NCBI GenBank assembly: GCA_030550695.1
Contig: JAUQOX010000130.1
Span: 1 to 8,011, forward strand
Reading direction: 5' to 3'
DNA: 8,011 bases
Source of the DNA: Gemmatimonadota bacterium
Lineage (GTDB): Bacteria > Gemmatimonadota > Gemmatimonadetes > Longimicrobiales > Gaopeijiaceae
Positions 1 to 5,226 of this stretch are shown here, piece after piece; position 1 is the stretch's first letter; every line of letters begins with the position of its first letter. Position numbers and translations under genes: made by a program. The notes under the pieces are model-generated. The model saw only the letters and a program-made list of their open reading frames with translations, had not been told where the DNA came from and made no database searches.

Positions 1-139
1 CGGAATAGTAGGTGAAGCTCCCCACCTTCTGGCCGGTGATCCAGGAGGAGGATTGGGCTTGCAGTGCCCCGGCAAAGAGGGCCAGGGCGGCGGCGACCCA
101 GGTGGCCGGGGCGGCGGGCGAAGCGGAGACGCGGCACAT
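1..139 (-). CDS. Small exported protein of unknown function, N-terminal part only
   Basis: The minus strand opens with ATG at 139-137 and stays open to the window edge, giving 46 residues. The start is well supported: AGGAGG (minus strand, 150-145) lies 5 bases before the ATG. Residues about 13-28 form a hydrophobic stretch (TWVAAALALFAGALQA) ending in an Ala-x-Ala-like site, so I read it as a Sec signal peptide with cleavage near residue 28. The first visible mature residues are QSSSWITGQKVGSFTYYS. I do not recognise the family, and the C-terminal part lies outside the window. Its upstream region is the long non-coding stretch 140-727. The N-terminus before the hydrophobic core is poor in lysine and arginine (only R3), which is slightly unusual for a signal peptide. 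Being a real gene is likely; any function is unknown. Confidence 0.72.
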   Translation of the reverse strand, partial: MCRVSASPAAPATWVAAALALFAGALQAQSSSWITGQKVGSFTYYS

Positions 140-144
140 AGGAG

Positions 145-150
145 CCTCCT
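145..150 (-). promoter_or_regulatory. Strong Shine-Dalgarno for the exported protein
   Basis: The minus strand reads AGGAGG here, within a longer purine run, 5 bases before the ATG at 139. It is one of the strongest ribosome-binding sites in the window and decides the start of this truncated gene. Confidence 0.75.
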
Positions 151-284
151 TTCCTTTGGGCGCGGGGACGGGCTGGCGCGAACCTGCACCTGGGGCTCCG
201 GCCGCCCGCGCAGCCTTGGGTATGCCGGGTTGCCCAGAGCCCCCAGACACGCAAACGACAGATCAGGGCGCGCCGAAGCCAGCG

Positions 285-327
285 GTTTAGGATTGAACGC
301 TATTCTTTCGACACTTTTCGAAAAACC
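285..327. promoter_or_regulatory. AT-rich island with a TTTTCGAAAA palindrome, possible promoter region
   Basis: This is a short AT-rich patch in an otherwise very GC-rich spacer. It contains the perfect 10-bp palindrome TTTTCGAAAA at 315-324 and a second TTTCGA immediately upstream (307-312). A TTGAAC hexamer (293-298) faces the plus strand, but no good -10 box follows at 16-18 bp, and I found no convincing sigma-70 pair on the minus strand either. By position it could drive the exported-protein gene leftwards, the putative RNA rightwards, or both. The stretch between it and the exported-protein gene (151-284) shows nothing I recognise. Confidence 0.25.
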
Positions 328-339
328 TTGGGGGGGGTC

Positions 340-644
340 CTGTGCTGGGGAACCGCACACCGATCACGGTGTGGGTCCTCCACTCCTTGGGGTCTAACTT
401 AGGTTCCCCCTCTGACAGCCGGGTCGGGGGGAACGACCGCCCACCCCCTTTCCCAGCCCCGGAACAGGGCCGGTTGTCCAGGGGCCTATCGCCAGACTGA
501 TCGGAAAGCCGGACCGGTTTGACCTAGGGGTCTGGCGCAGGCTCCACGTCCTTGAGGTCGCCTGCGGTTTCGAGGGCATCGCGGGCTCGTCCGGTGGTGT
601 GCCGGCGGGCGTGGATTTCACGGTGTCTCTCTCGGACGTTTTTT
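340..644 (+). ncRNA. Candidate structured non-coding RNA, family not recognised
   Basis: No convincing protein is encoded here, yet consecutive strong pairings cover the region. GGGGAACC (347-354) pairs with GGTTCCCC (402-409), extended by CTGT 340-343 with ACAG 415-418, and encloses the hairpin CACACCG-ATCA-CGGTGTG (356-373). GGTCG 422-426 pairs with CGACC 434-438. GCCCCGGA.CA (456-466) pairs with TGTCC.GGGGC (475-485). GCCAGAC 491-497 pairs with GTCTGGC 530-536. CGCAGGC 536-542 pairs with GCCTGCG 560-566, overlapping the previous stem by one base. A last stem, 588-593 with 633-638, is followed by six T. The T run lies on the plus strand, where no gene is read, so an RNA running left to right is the simplest reading. 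I looked for RNase P, tmRNA, SRP RNA, T-box and common riboswitch signatures and saw none; 6S RNA is not excluded. High GC makes chance hairpins common, hence the modest confidence. Positions 645-727 add only a GGGGCGCCCC palindrome. Confidence 0.35.
588..644 (+). terminator. Possible Rho-independent terminator, plus strand
   Basis: CGTCCG (588-593) is the exact complement of CGGACG (633-638), and the stem is followed immediately by TTTTTT (639-644). The 39-base loop contains its own small hairpin, CGTG-GATTT-CACG (610-622). The loop is larger than in a typical intrinsic terminator, which lowers confidence. No plus-strand gene lies upstream in the window, so it would serve the putative RNA. 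It points the wrong way for the threonine aldolase gene. Confidence 0.4.
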
Positions 645-727
645 CCCCACCGGGCGGCTTCCCGTGTCGAAACCCTCGCGGGGGGGCGCCCCGCCCTCCA
701 GACCGGAGCCCCTTCGCGTTCCCCCCC

Positions 728-1768
728 CTACCCCCCCAGCACCCGCCGCACCGCCTCCCCCGCCGCCTCCACCTGCCGGGCCGTGACCCCCCAATGGGTC
801 ACGAACCGGACCCGCCGCCCCCGGGGAGGGTTCACCAGCACCCCCTCCCGCCTCAGCCCCTCCACAACGGCTTGGGCGTCCATCAGGGCCTCGGGCACCT
901 CGGCGAACACCAGGTTCGTCTCCACCTCCTCGGGCGGGGGATCCACCCCCAGCCCGGCCTCGGCCAACAGCAGGGCCAATCTCCGGGCGTTGGCGTGGTC
1001 CTCGGCCAGCCGCTCCACCATGGTGTCCAGGGCCACGATCCCTGCCGCGGCGATCACCCCCGCCTGGCGCATCCCGCCCCCCGCCGCCTGACGCACCCGG
1101 CGGGCCTCGGCCACGAACGCGGCGGAACCGAGCACCAGCGCCCCCACCGGGCAGGCCAGCCCCTTGGTGAGGCAGACGGTGACGCTGTCGGCCGGGGCGG
1201 CCAGAGCCGCCGCAGGCACCCCCAGGGCCACCGAGGCGTTGAAGATCCGGGCCCCGTCCAGGTGCACCTGGAGCCCCAGGGCATGGGCTTTGTCCGCCAG
1301 GGCCCGGGTCTGCGCCACGGACAGGCATGTGCCCCCGGCGGCGTTGTGGGTGTTCTCCAGGCAGAGGAGGCTCACCCGGGGGTGGAGGACGGCCGAAGGG
1401 AGGAGGGCCGCCTCCACCTGCTCGGGGCTCAGGCGGCCCCGCACCCCCGCCACAGGCCGGGGCGTAAGCCCCCCGAACACGCTGATCCCCCCGGCCTCGT
1501 TGTTGTAGAGGTGGGACGACGCCTCCACGATCACGGCGTCGCCCCGGCGGGTCTGGGCTAGGACGGACACCAGGTTGGCCATGGTGGCGCTGAAGACCAG
1601 CATGGCCGCCTCCTTGCCCAGGAGGGCCGCGGCCTTCTCCTCCAGGGCCCGCACCGTGGGGTCGTCGCGGTAGTAGTCGTCCCCCACCCGGGCTTCCGCC
1701 ATGGCCTTGCGCATGGCGGGGGTGGGGTGGGTCACCGTGTCGCTCCGGAGATCGATGGGCTTTTCCAT
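728..1768 (-). CDS. ltaE: Low-specificity L-threonine aldolase
   Basis: This PLP-dependent fold-type I enzyme cleaves L-threonine or L-allo-threonine to glycine and acetaldehyde in the cytoplasm. The 346-residue length is normal for the family. The N-terminus carries the signature DLRSDTVTHPTPAMRKAM (residues 6-23) followed by GDDYYRDDPTV (29-39). Family-typical positions are visible: the TMAN motif near residue 62, His86 in SSHLYNNEAGG for stacking on the cofactor ring, Asp171 and Arg174 in HLDGARIFNA, and the Schiff-base lysine Lys202 in CLTKGLACPVGA. The family usually has SGTMAN; here it reads SATMAN. The ATG at 1768 is chosen because DLRSDT should start within a few residues of the N-terminus; its ribosome site (AAGG, very close) is weak. 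The gene is read alone and diverges from the permease operon. The stop codon is flanked by runs of seven and eight G on the coding strand. Identification is secure; stereo-preference cannot be read from sequence. Confidence 0.96.
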   Translation of the reverse strand: MEKPIDLRSDTVTHPTPAMRKAMAEARVGDDYYRDDPTVRALEEKAAALLGKEAAMLVFSATMANLVSVLAQTRRGDAVIVEASSHLYNNEAGGISVFGGLTPRPVAGVRGRLSPEQVEAALLPSAVLHPRVSLLCLENTHNAAGGTCLSVAQTRALADKAHALGLQVHLDGARIFNASVALGVPAAALAAPADSVTVCLTKGLACPVGALVLGSAAFVAEARRVRQAAGGGMRQAGVIAAAGIVALDTMVERLAEDHANARRLALLLAEAGLGVDPPPEEVETNLVFAEVPEALMDAQAVVEGLRREGVLVNPPRGRRVRFVTHWGVTARQVEAAGEAVRRVLGG

Positions 1769-1804
1769 GCCTTGAGCTTACCGCACACGGCCTGGTCCCC
1801 ACAA

Positions 1805-2011
1805 CGGGCAGTTGCCCGCAGGGGGTGCCCACGCCGCCGGCCGGCATCCGCCTGGCGCCGGCCGCCGGCCGCGAGCGGCCGTTCCTACGGTCCACCGCCC
1901 GAAGCACCCCTAGGGAGGCCTTTCGTGCCGGTTCGGCATCCGCCGGCTCTGGCGGCGTAGGGTCAGGCCCGACCGGCGGCCCGGCCCGGGGGCGTGGCGT
2001 TCGCAACGCCA
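1805..2011. repeat. Cluster of GC-rich palindromes in the divergent spacer
   Basis: The 320-bp gap between threonine aldolase and the permease contains no convincing gene but many inverted repeats: CGGGCA-GT-TGCCCG (1805-1818), CGGCCGC-GA-GCGGCCG (1866-1881), TGCCG-GTT-CGGCA (1926-1938), CCGCC-GGCTCT-GGCGG (1940-1955), GGTC-AGGCCC-GACC (1961-1974) and TGGCGTT-CGC-AACGCCA (1995-2011). An 11-bp direct repeat, CGGCATCCGCC, occurs at 1842-1852 and 1934-1944. The density is higher than in the other spacers and suggests extragenic palindromic repeats rather than a single operator. The plus-strand frame open through this region upstream of the permease is compositional and not treated as coding. Confidence 0.5.
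1866..1890 (-). repeat. REP-like palindromic element
   Basis: On the minus strand this reads a GTAG head (1888-1885), then GAA, then the hairpin CGGCCGC-TC-GCGGCCG (1881-1866). A GTAG tetranucleotide followed by a GC-rich hairpin is the layout of REP sequences mobilised by REP-associated tyrosine transposases. A second GTAG at 1957-1960 on the plus strand is followed by the GGTC/GACC hairpin, so the two could form an inverted REP pair. No such transposase lies in the window, and a family call needs other copies in the genome. Confidence 0.4.
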
Positions 2012-2028
2012 ACGGACCTGGTCCGTTG
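2010..2028. promoter_or_regulatory. Perfect 19-bp palindrome upstream of the permease operon, possible operator
   Basis: CAACGGACCTGGTCCGTTG has two perfect 9-bp arms around a central T. It ends 60 bp before the permease ATG and directly abuts the hairpin at 1995-2011. The size and odd symmetry suit a binding site for a dimeric regulator. It may equally be part of the palindromic repeat cluster. The T-rich stretch that follows (2048-2080), with the repeat CGATTTTTCGATTTTT, is probably the promoter region, but I cannot place a clear -35/-10 pair. Confidence 0.35.
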
Positions 2029-2088
2029 CCTTCCCCTGCCGCTCCTTCGATTTTTCGATTTTTCCGTGCTTCATTTTTTTCCAGGCCC

Positions 2089-3069
2089 ATGGACCCTTCC
2101 CTCATCCTCACGAACCTCCTCAATCCGCCCATCCTCTTTTTCCTGTTGGGGATGGCGGCCACCTTGCTGGGCTCGGACCTGGACATTCCCCAACCCATCA
2201 CCCGGGCCCTTTCCCTCTACCTCCTCTTCTCCATCGGCATGCACGGGGGGGTGGAACTCCACCGGAGCGGGTTTGAGCCGGCCGTCCTCCTTCCCCTGGG
2301 CATCGGGGTGGCGGCCAGCGTGGCCATTCCCCTGGGCGCCTTCGTCCTCCTCCGGCGCCGGCTGGGCGTGGAAGACGCCGCCGCCATCGCCGCCACCTAC
2401 GGCTCCATCAGCGCCGTGACCTTCATCACCGCGGTGAACTTCCTGGAAGTGCAGGGGGTGAGGTTCGGAGGTCACATGGTGGCCGCCATGGCCCTCATGG
2501 AGTCGCCCCCCATCCTGGTGGCCGTCCTCCTGGCCCGGCGTCACGGGGTCTCGGCCAACGGCGAGGGGGCGGGAGATCTGCCCCTGGGCGCCCTGGTCCG
2601 GGAGGCGGCCCTGAACGGGCCGGTGTTCCTTCTTCTGGGCAGCCTCCTGGTGGGGCTGGTCACCGGCGAGCAGGGGTGGGCGGCGGTGGAGCCCTTCGCC
2701 TACGCCCCCTTCCGGGGGGTCCTGACCCTCTTCCTCCTGGACATGGGGATCATCGCCGCCCGGCGGCTGGATGCCCTCCGCGCTTCCGGAGCCTTCCTGG
2801 CCGCCTTCGCCGTGGGCTTCCCCCTCCTCAACGCCGCCCTGGCCATTGCCCTTTCGGCCCTGGCCGGCCTGGCGGTGGGCGACGCCCTCCTCTTGACCGT
2901 CCTTTTCGCCAGCGCCAGTTACATTGCCGTTCCCGCCGCCGTCCGGGTCGCTTTGCCCGGGGCCAACCCCAGCCTGTACCTTCCCATGTCGCTGGCCCTG
3001 ACCTTCCCCTTCAACATTGCCCTGGGCATTCCCCTCTATTATGCCGTGATCGTGGCCTTGTGGAGCTGA
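2089..3069 (+). CDS. SbtA-like (DUF897) sodium-dependent bicarbonate-type permease
   Basis: An integral membrane protein of 326 residues made almost entirely of hydrophobic helices (about ten), with two similar halves. The first half carries YGSISAVTFITAVNFLE (from Tyr104). The second carries FASASYIAVPAAVR (from Phe273), then ANPSLYLPMSLALTFPFN (292-309). Paired elements like these mark the SbtA/DUF897 family, whose cyanobacterial members import bicarbonate with sodium. From memory, cyanobacterial SbtA reads GxVSGST in the first element and SSSDISGPP in the second, so the substrate here is inferred and may differ. The loop between the halves (about 150-170) is short, which accounts for most of the length difference from the roughly 370-residue cyanobacterial proteins. 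The ATG at 2089 places the first helix at the expected distance; its ribosome site is weak. The frame is open upstream to 1825, but that stretch is low-complexity and palindromic. The PII-like gene follows after 2 bp. Confidence 0.88.
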   Translation: MDPSLILTNLLNPPILFFLLGMAATLLGSDLDIPQPITRALSLYLLFSIGMHGGVELHRSGFEPAVLLPLGIGVAASVAIPLGAFVLLRRRLGVEDAAAIAATYGSISAVTFITAVNFLEVQGVRFGGHMVAAMALMESPPILVAVLLARRHGVSANGEGAGDLPLGALVREAALNGPVFLLLGSLLVGLVTGEQGWAAVEPFAYAPFRGVLTLFLLDMGIIAARRLDALRASGAFLAAFAVGFPLLNAALAIALSALAGLAVGDALLLTVLFASASYIAVPAAVRVALPGANPSLYLPMSLALTFPFNIALGIPLYYAVIVALWS

Positions 3070-3071
3070 CC

Positions 3072-3365
3072 ATGGAGAAGGTAAGCCGCATCGAGATCGT
3101 GGTGGATTCCCTGAACTCCGGCCGGGTGGTGGAACTCCTGGCCAAGCAGGGTCTCAAGGGGTACACCTTGATCCGCGGTGTGGCGGGCTCCGGAGAGCGG
3201 GGTCTCCAGCGGGGTGACGATCTCACCGAAGTGTCGAACAACACCTACATTTTGACCACCTGTCCCGCGGATAAGTTGGAGGCCTTTCTCGCCGCCCTCT
3301 GCCCCCTGCTGAGACGGGTGGGGGGGATCTGTCTGGTTTCCGAGGCCGTGCAGTACCGGGGGTGA
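3072..3365 (+). CDS. SbtB-like PII-family signalling protein
   Basis: A 97-residue PII-superfamily protein, likely a trimer that senses adenine nucleotides and controls the adjacent permease. Visible features are the N-terminal strand RIEIVVDS, the helix leading to KGYTLIRG (29-36), an exposed loop SGERGLQRGDDLTEV (40-54) in the T-loop position, the strand TYILTTCP (58-65), a helix, and a closing strand GGICLVSEAVQY (84-95). In cyanobacteria the SbtB partner binds cAMP and other adenine nucleotides and blocks SbtA. The loop has no tyrosine, so classic uridylylation is unlikely. The C-terminus ends at RG, without the cysteine pair of the cyanobacterial SbtB redox loop. GGAG (3062-3065), inside the end of the permease gene, sits 6 bases before the ATG, and the 2-bp gap indicates one operon. 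Family call is firm; the ligand is inferred. Confidence 0.85.
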   Translation: MEKVSRIEIVVDSLNSGRVVELLAKQGLKGYTLIRGVAGSGERGLQRGDDLTEVSNNTYILTTCPADKLEAFLAALCPLLRRVGGICLVSEAVQYRG

Positions 3366-3531
3366 AAACCTGACAGGGAGGGAGCTGACCGGGGCCCGGA
3401 AGCCGTAGGGCATGGAGCCGCGCATGACAGGGGTTGAAGGTCCAGGGAAGATGGGCGTGCCGGCGGGGCCGAAAGCCGGTTGACATCGGGCGGTGCAGGA
3501 CTGCGCTCGAAAACCGAAGGAGGGTTTGTCC
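3366..3531 (+). other. Intergenic leader before the peptidase gene, no gene seen
   Basis: This 166-bp spacer contains a perfect TTGACA (3480-3485), but no -10 hexamer follows at 16-18 bp, so I do not call a promoter. CCGGC (3460-3464) can pair with GCCGG (3475-3479) around a GAAA-containing loop. No T-tract terminator separates it from the permease operon, so read-through into the peptidase gene is possible. I recognise no riboswitch. Confidence 0.3.
3510..3527 (+). promoter_or_regulatory. Shine-Dalgarno of the peptidase gene inside a small hairpin loop
   Basis: AAACC (3511-3515) can pair with GGTTT (3523-3527), placing GAAGGAG in the loop. GGAGG (3519-3523) lies 8 bases before the ATG at 3532 and fixes that start. 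A five-pair stem is weak, so any control of translation is speculative. Confidence 0.4.
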
Positions 3532-5169
3532 ATGAGGAGTGACGCCGTTTGGCCTGTGCTGGCCTTCTTGGGATGGGTATTCCTCGTGCCGGCTCCCGCC
3601 GCTTCCCCTTGGCACCGGGCGGCGGCCGATGGCCGGCAGGCCGCGCCCCTGCCAAGCCCTTCCTCCCAGCCCTCCCCTCCGGCGGCTGCCGTTTTGGCCT
3701 GGCGCGATGCCCACGGTCCCCGCATCCTGGAGGCCTACGCCCGGCTCCTGGCCATCCCCAACGCGGCCGCCGACTCCGTCAACATCCGCCGCAATGCCGA
3801 GCATATCCGCAATGAACTGGACCGGCTGGGAGTGGCGGCCCGTCTCCTGGAACTGCCGGGAGCCAACCCCATCGTGTTCGGCGAACTCCGGGTGCCGGGG
3901 GCCGTCCGCACCTTGGGCCTCTACGCCCACTACGACGGCCAGCCCACCGACCCTGCTCATTGGACCCATCACCCCTGGGAGCCCACCCTTTACACCCGGG
4001 CCATGGAAGCGGGGGGCGTGCCCCGTCCCTTCCCGGCGGCGGGCGAGTCGGTAGATCCAGAATGGCGCCTCTACGCCCGCTCCGCCTCCGACGACAAGGC
4101 CCCCGTCGGGGCCATGCTGGCCGTGCTGGAGGCGTTGCAGGAACAGGGGATCCGCCCCACCTCGAACCTCCTCTTCTTCTTCGAGGGAGAAGAAGAAGAC
4201 GGTTCGCCCAACCTGGGCCGGTTCCTGGAGGTCTATCGGCAGCTGGTCCAGGACGTGGACGCCTGGCTTCTTTTCGACGGGCCCGTGCACCAGAGCGGCC
4301 GCCCCCAGTTGAGCTTCGGGGTGCGGGGCATCACCGGCATGGAGATCACCGTCTACGGTCCTTTGCGGCCCCTTCACAGCGGCCACTACGGCAACTGGGC
4401 CCCCAACCCGGCCCAGATGCTGGCCCAGCTCCTGGCCTCCATGAAAGACGAGGAAGGCCGGGTGCTGGTGGAGGGGTTCTACGACACCGTGGAGCCCCTG
4501 AAAGAGGCGGAGAGGGCAGCCCTGGCCCGCCTGCCGGCCTACGACGCGGAACTCCGCCGCGAGCTGGGACTGGGGTGGACGGAAGGCGGGGGGGCCCCGT
4601 TGGCCGAACGTCTGCTCCTGCCGTCCCTCAACATCCGGGGGATCACCGCCGGGTACACCGGCGAGCTGACCCAGAACGTGATCCCCTCCACCGCCACCGC
4701 CAGCCTGGACATCCGGCTGGTGAAGGGCAACGACCCGGCCCACATGCGCCGCCTTGTGGAAGAGCATATCCGCAAGCAGGGTTATCACATCGTGCGGGAA
4801 GACCCCGACCTGGAAACCCGCCTCCGCCATCCCAGGATCGCCAAGGTGCGGGGCGAGGGAGGCTATCCCGCCGCCCGTTCCTCCATGGACACCCCCATCC
4901 TCCAGGAAGTGGTGGCCGCCGCCCGGCGGGCCGCCGGGGGAGCGGAGGTGGTCCTTTCGCCGGGGTCGGGGGGCTCCCTTCCCCTCTACCTCTTCACCGA
5001 CGTCCTCGCCAAGCCCATCGTCATGGTTCCCATGGTGAACCACGACAACCGCCAGCACGCCCCCGACGAAAACCTCCGCATCGGGAACCTTTGGTACGGG
5101 ATCGCCCTTTGCGCGGAAATCTTCCTCATGCCCCCCCCTGGCGGGCGGGAGGTCGGGCCCGGGCGGTAA
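3532..5169 (+). CDS. Exported M20-family zinc metallopeptidase
   Basis: A 545-residue di-zinc amidohydrolase of the M20 (carnosinase/DapE-like) group, likely acting on dipeptides or N-acyl amino acids outside the cytoplasm. Residues 1-24 look like a signal peptide (hydrophobic 6-19, then APAAS), followed by a proline-rich linker (to about 52). The metal and catalytic set is complete: His133 and Asp135 in YAHYDGQ, Asp187 in SASDDKAPVG, Glu221 (base) and Glu222 (metal) in FEGEEEDGS, Asp249 in LLFDGP and His509 in NRQHAPDEN. LHSGHYG (281-287, His282) marks the lid/dimerisation domain that interrupts the catalytic domain, as in carnosinases. The ATG at 3532 has a good GGAGG and begins the signal peptide; the open frame begins upstream at 3493 without such support. 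It may be read with the permease operon, but no functional link is evident. It converges on the arrestin-like gene. The exact substrate cannot be read from sequence. Confidence 0.93.
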   Translation: MRSDAVWPVLAFLGWVFLVPAPAASPWHRAAADGRQAAPLPSPSSQPSPPAAAVLAWRDAHGPRILEAYARLLAIPNAAADSVNIRRNAEHIRNELDRLGVAARLLELPGANPIVFGELRVPGAVRTLGLYAHYDGQPTDPAHWTHHPWEPTLYTRAMEAGGVPRPFPAAGESVDPEWRLYARSASDDKAPVGAMLAVLEALQEQGIRPTSNLLFFFEGEEEDGSPNLGRFLEVYRQLVQDVDAWLLFDGPVHQSGRPQLSFGVRGITGMEITVYGPLRPLHSGHYGNWAPNPAQMLAQLLASMKDEEGRVLVEGFYDTVEPLKEAERAALARLPAYDAELRRELGLGWTEGGGAPLAERLLLPSLNIRGITAGYTGELTQNVIPSTATASLDIRLVKGNDPAHMRRLVEEHIRKQGYHIVREDPDLETRLRHPRIAKVRGEGGYPAARSSMDTPILQEVVAAARRAAGGAEVVLSPGSGGSLPLYLFTDVLAKPIVMVPMVNHDNRQHAPDENLRIGNLWYGIALCAEIFLMPPPGGREVGPGR

Positions 5170-5189
5170 GACCGGCGTTTTTCGGGGAG

Positions 5190-5222
5190 CCGCCCGGGCT
5201 TCTGCCACCCGCCGCCGGGCGG
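5190..5222. terminator. Inverted repeat between convergent genes, possible bidirectional terminator
   Basis: CCGCCCGG (5190-5197) pairs exactly with CCGGGCGG (5215-5222) across a 17-base loop in the 57-bp gap between the peptidase stop and the convergent arrestin-like gene. There is no T tract directly after the stem on either strand, though five T occur at 5178-5182. It is placed as a terminator would be, but it is not canonical. Confidence 0.35.
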
Positions 5223-5226
5223 GAGG

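Noticed and set aside
330..400. A G-quadruplex formed by the G8 run and later G runs
   Set aside because: The loops between G runs are too long and the better-supported alternative is base pairing of these bases into hairpins.
498..516. Resemblance of GATCGGAAAGCCGGACC to an RNase P RNA conserved segment
   Set aside because: The other universal RNase P segments are missing and the surrounding order of helices does not fit.
600..640. Possible cobalamin riboswitch on the minus strand (GTGAAATCC followed by ACGCCCG)
   Set aside because: The similarity is limited to a few bases; the B12 box and the other conserved segments are absent.
1776..1804. A minus-strand promoter for threonine aldolase (TTGTGG, 17 bp, GTAAGC)
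   Set aside because: The -10 hexamer matches the consensus at only about half its positions, and the spacer is GC-rich; not better than chance.
1825..2088. An 88-codon N-terminal extension of the permease
   Set aside because: It is translated palindromic repeat sequence, rich in Ala, Pro, Gly and Arg, and family members start close to the first helix.
618..2201. A 527-codon minus-strand frame overlapping threonine aldolase
   Set aside because: Its product is Gly/Pro/Arg-rich low-complexity sequence and it overlaps the clearly identified aldolase in another frame; it results from high GC.
3223..5208. A 661-codon minus-strand frame opposite the peptidase
   Set aside because: It is antisense to a complete, motif-verified M20 peptidase and shows no domain pattern of its own.
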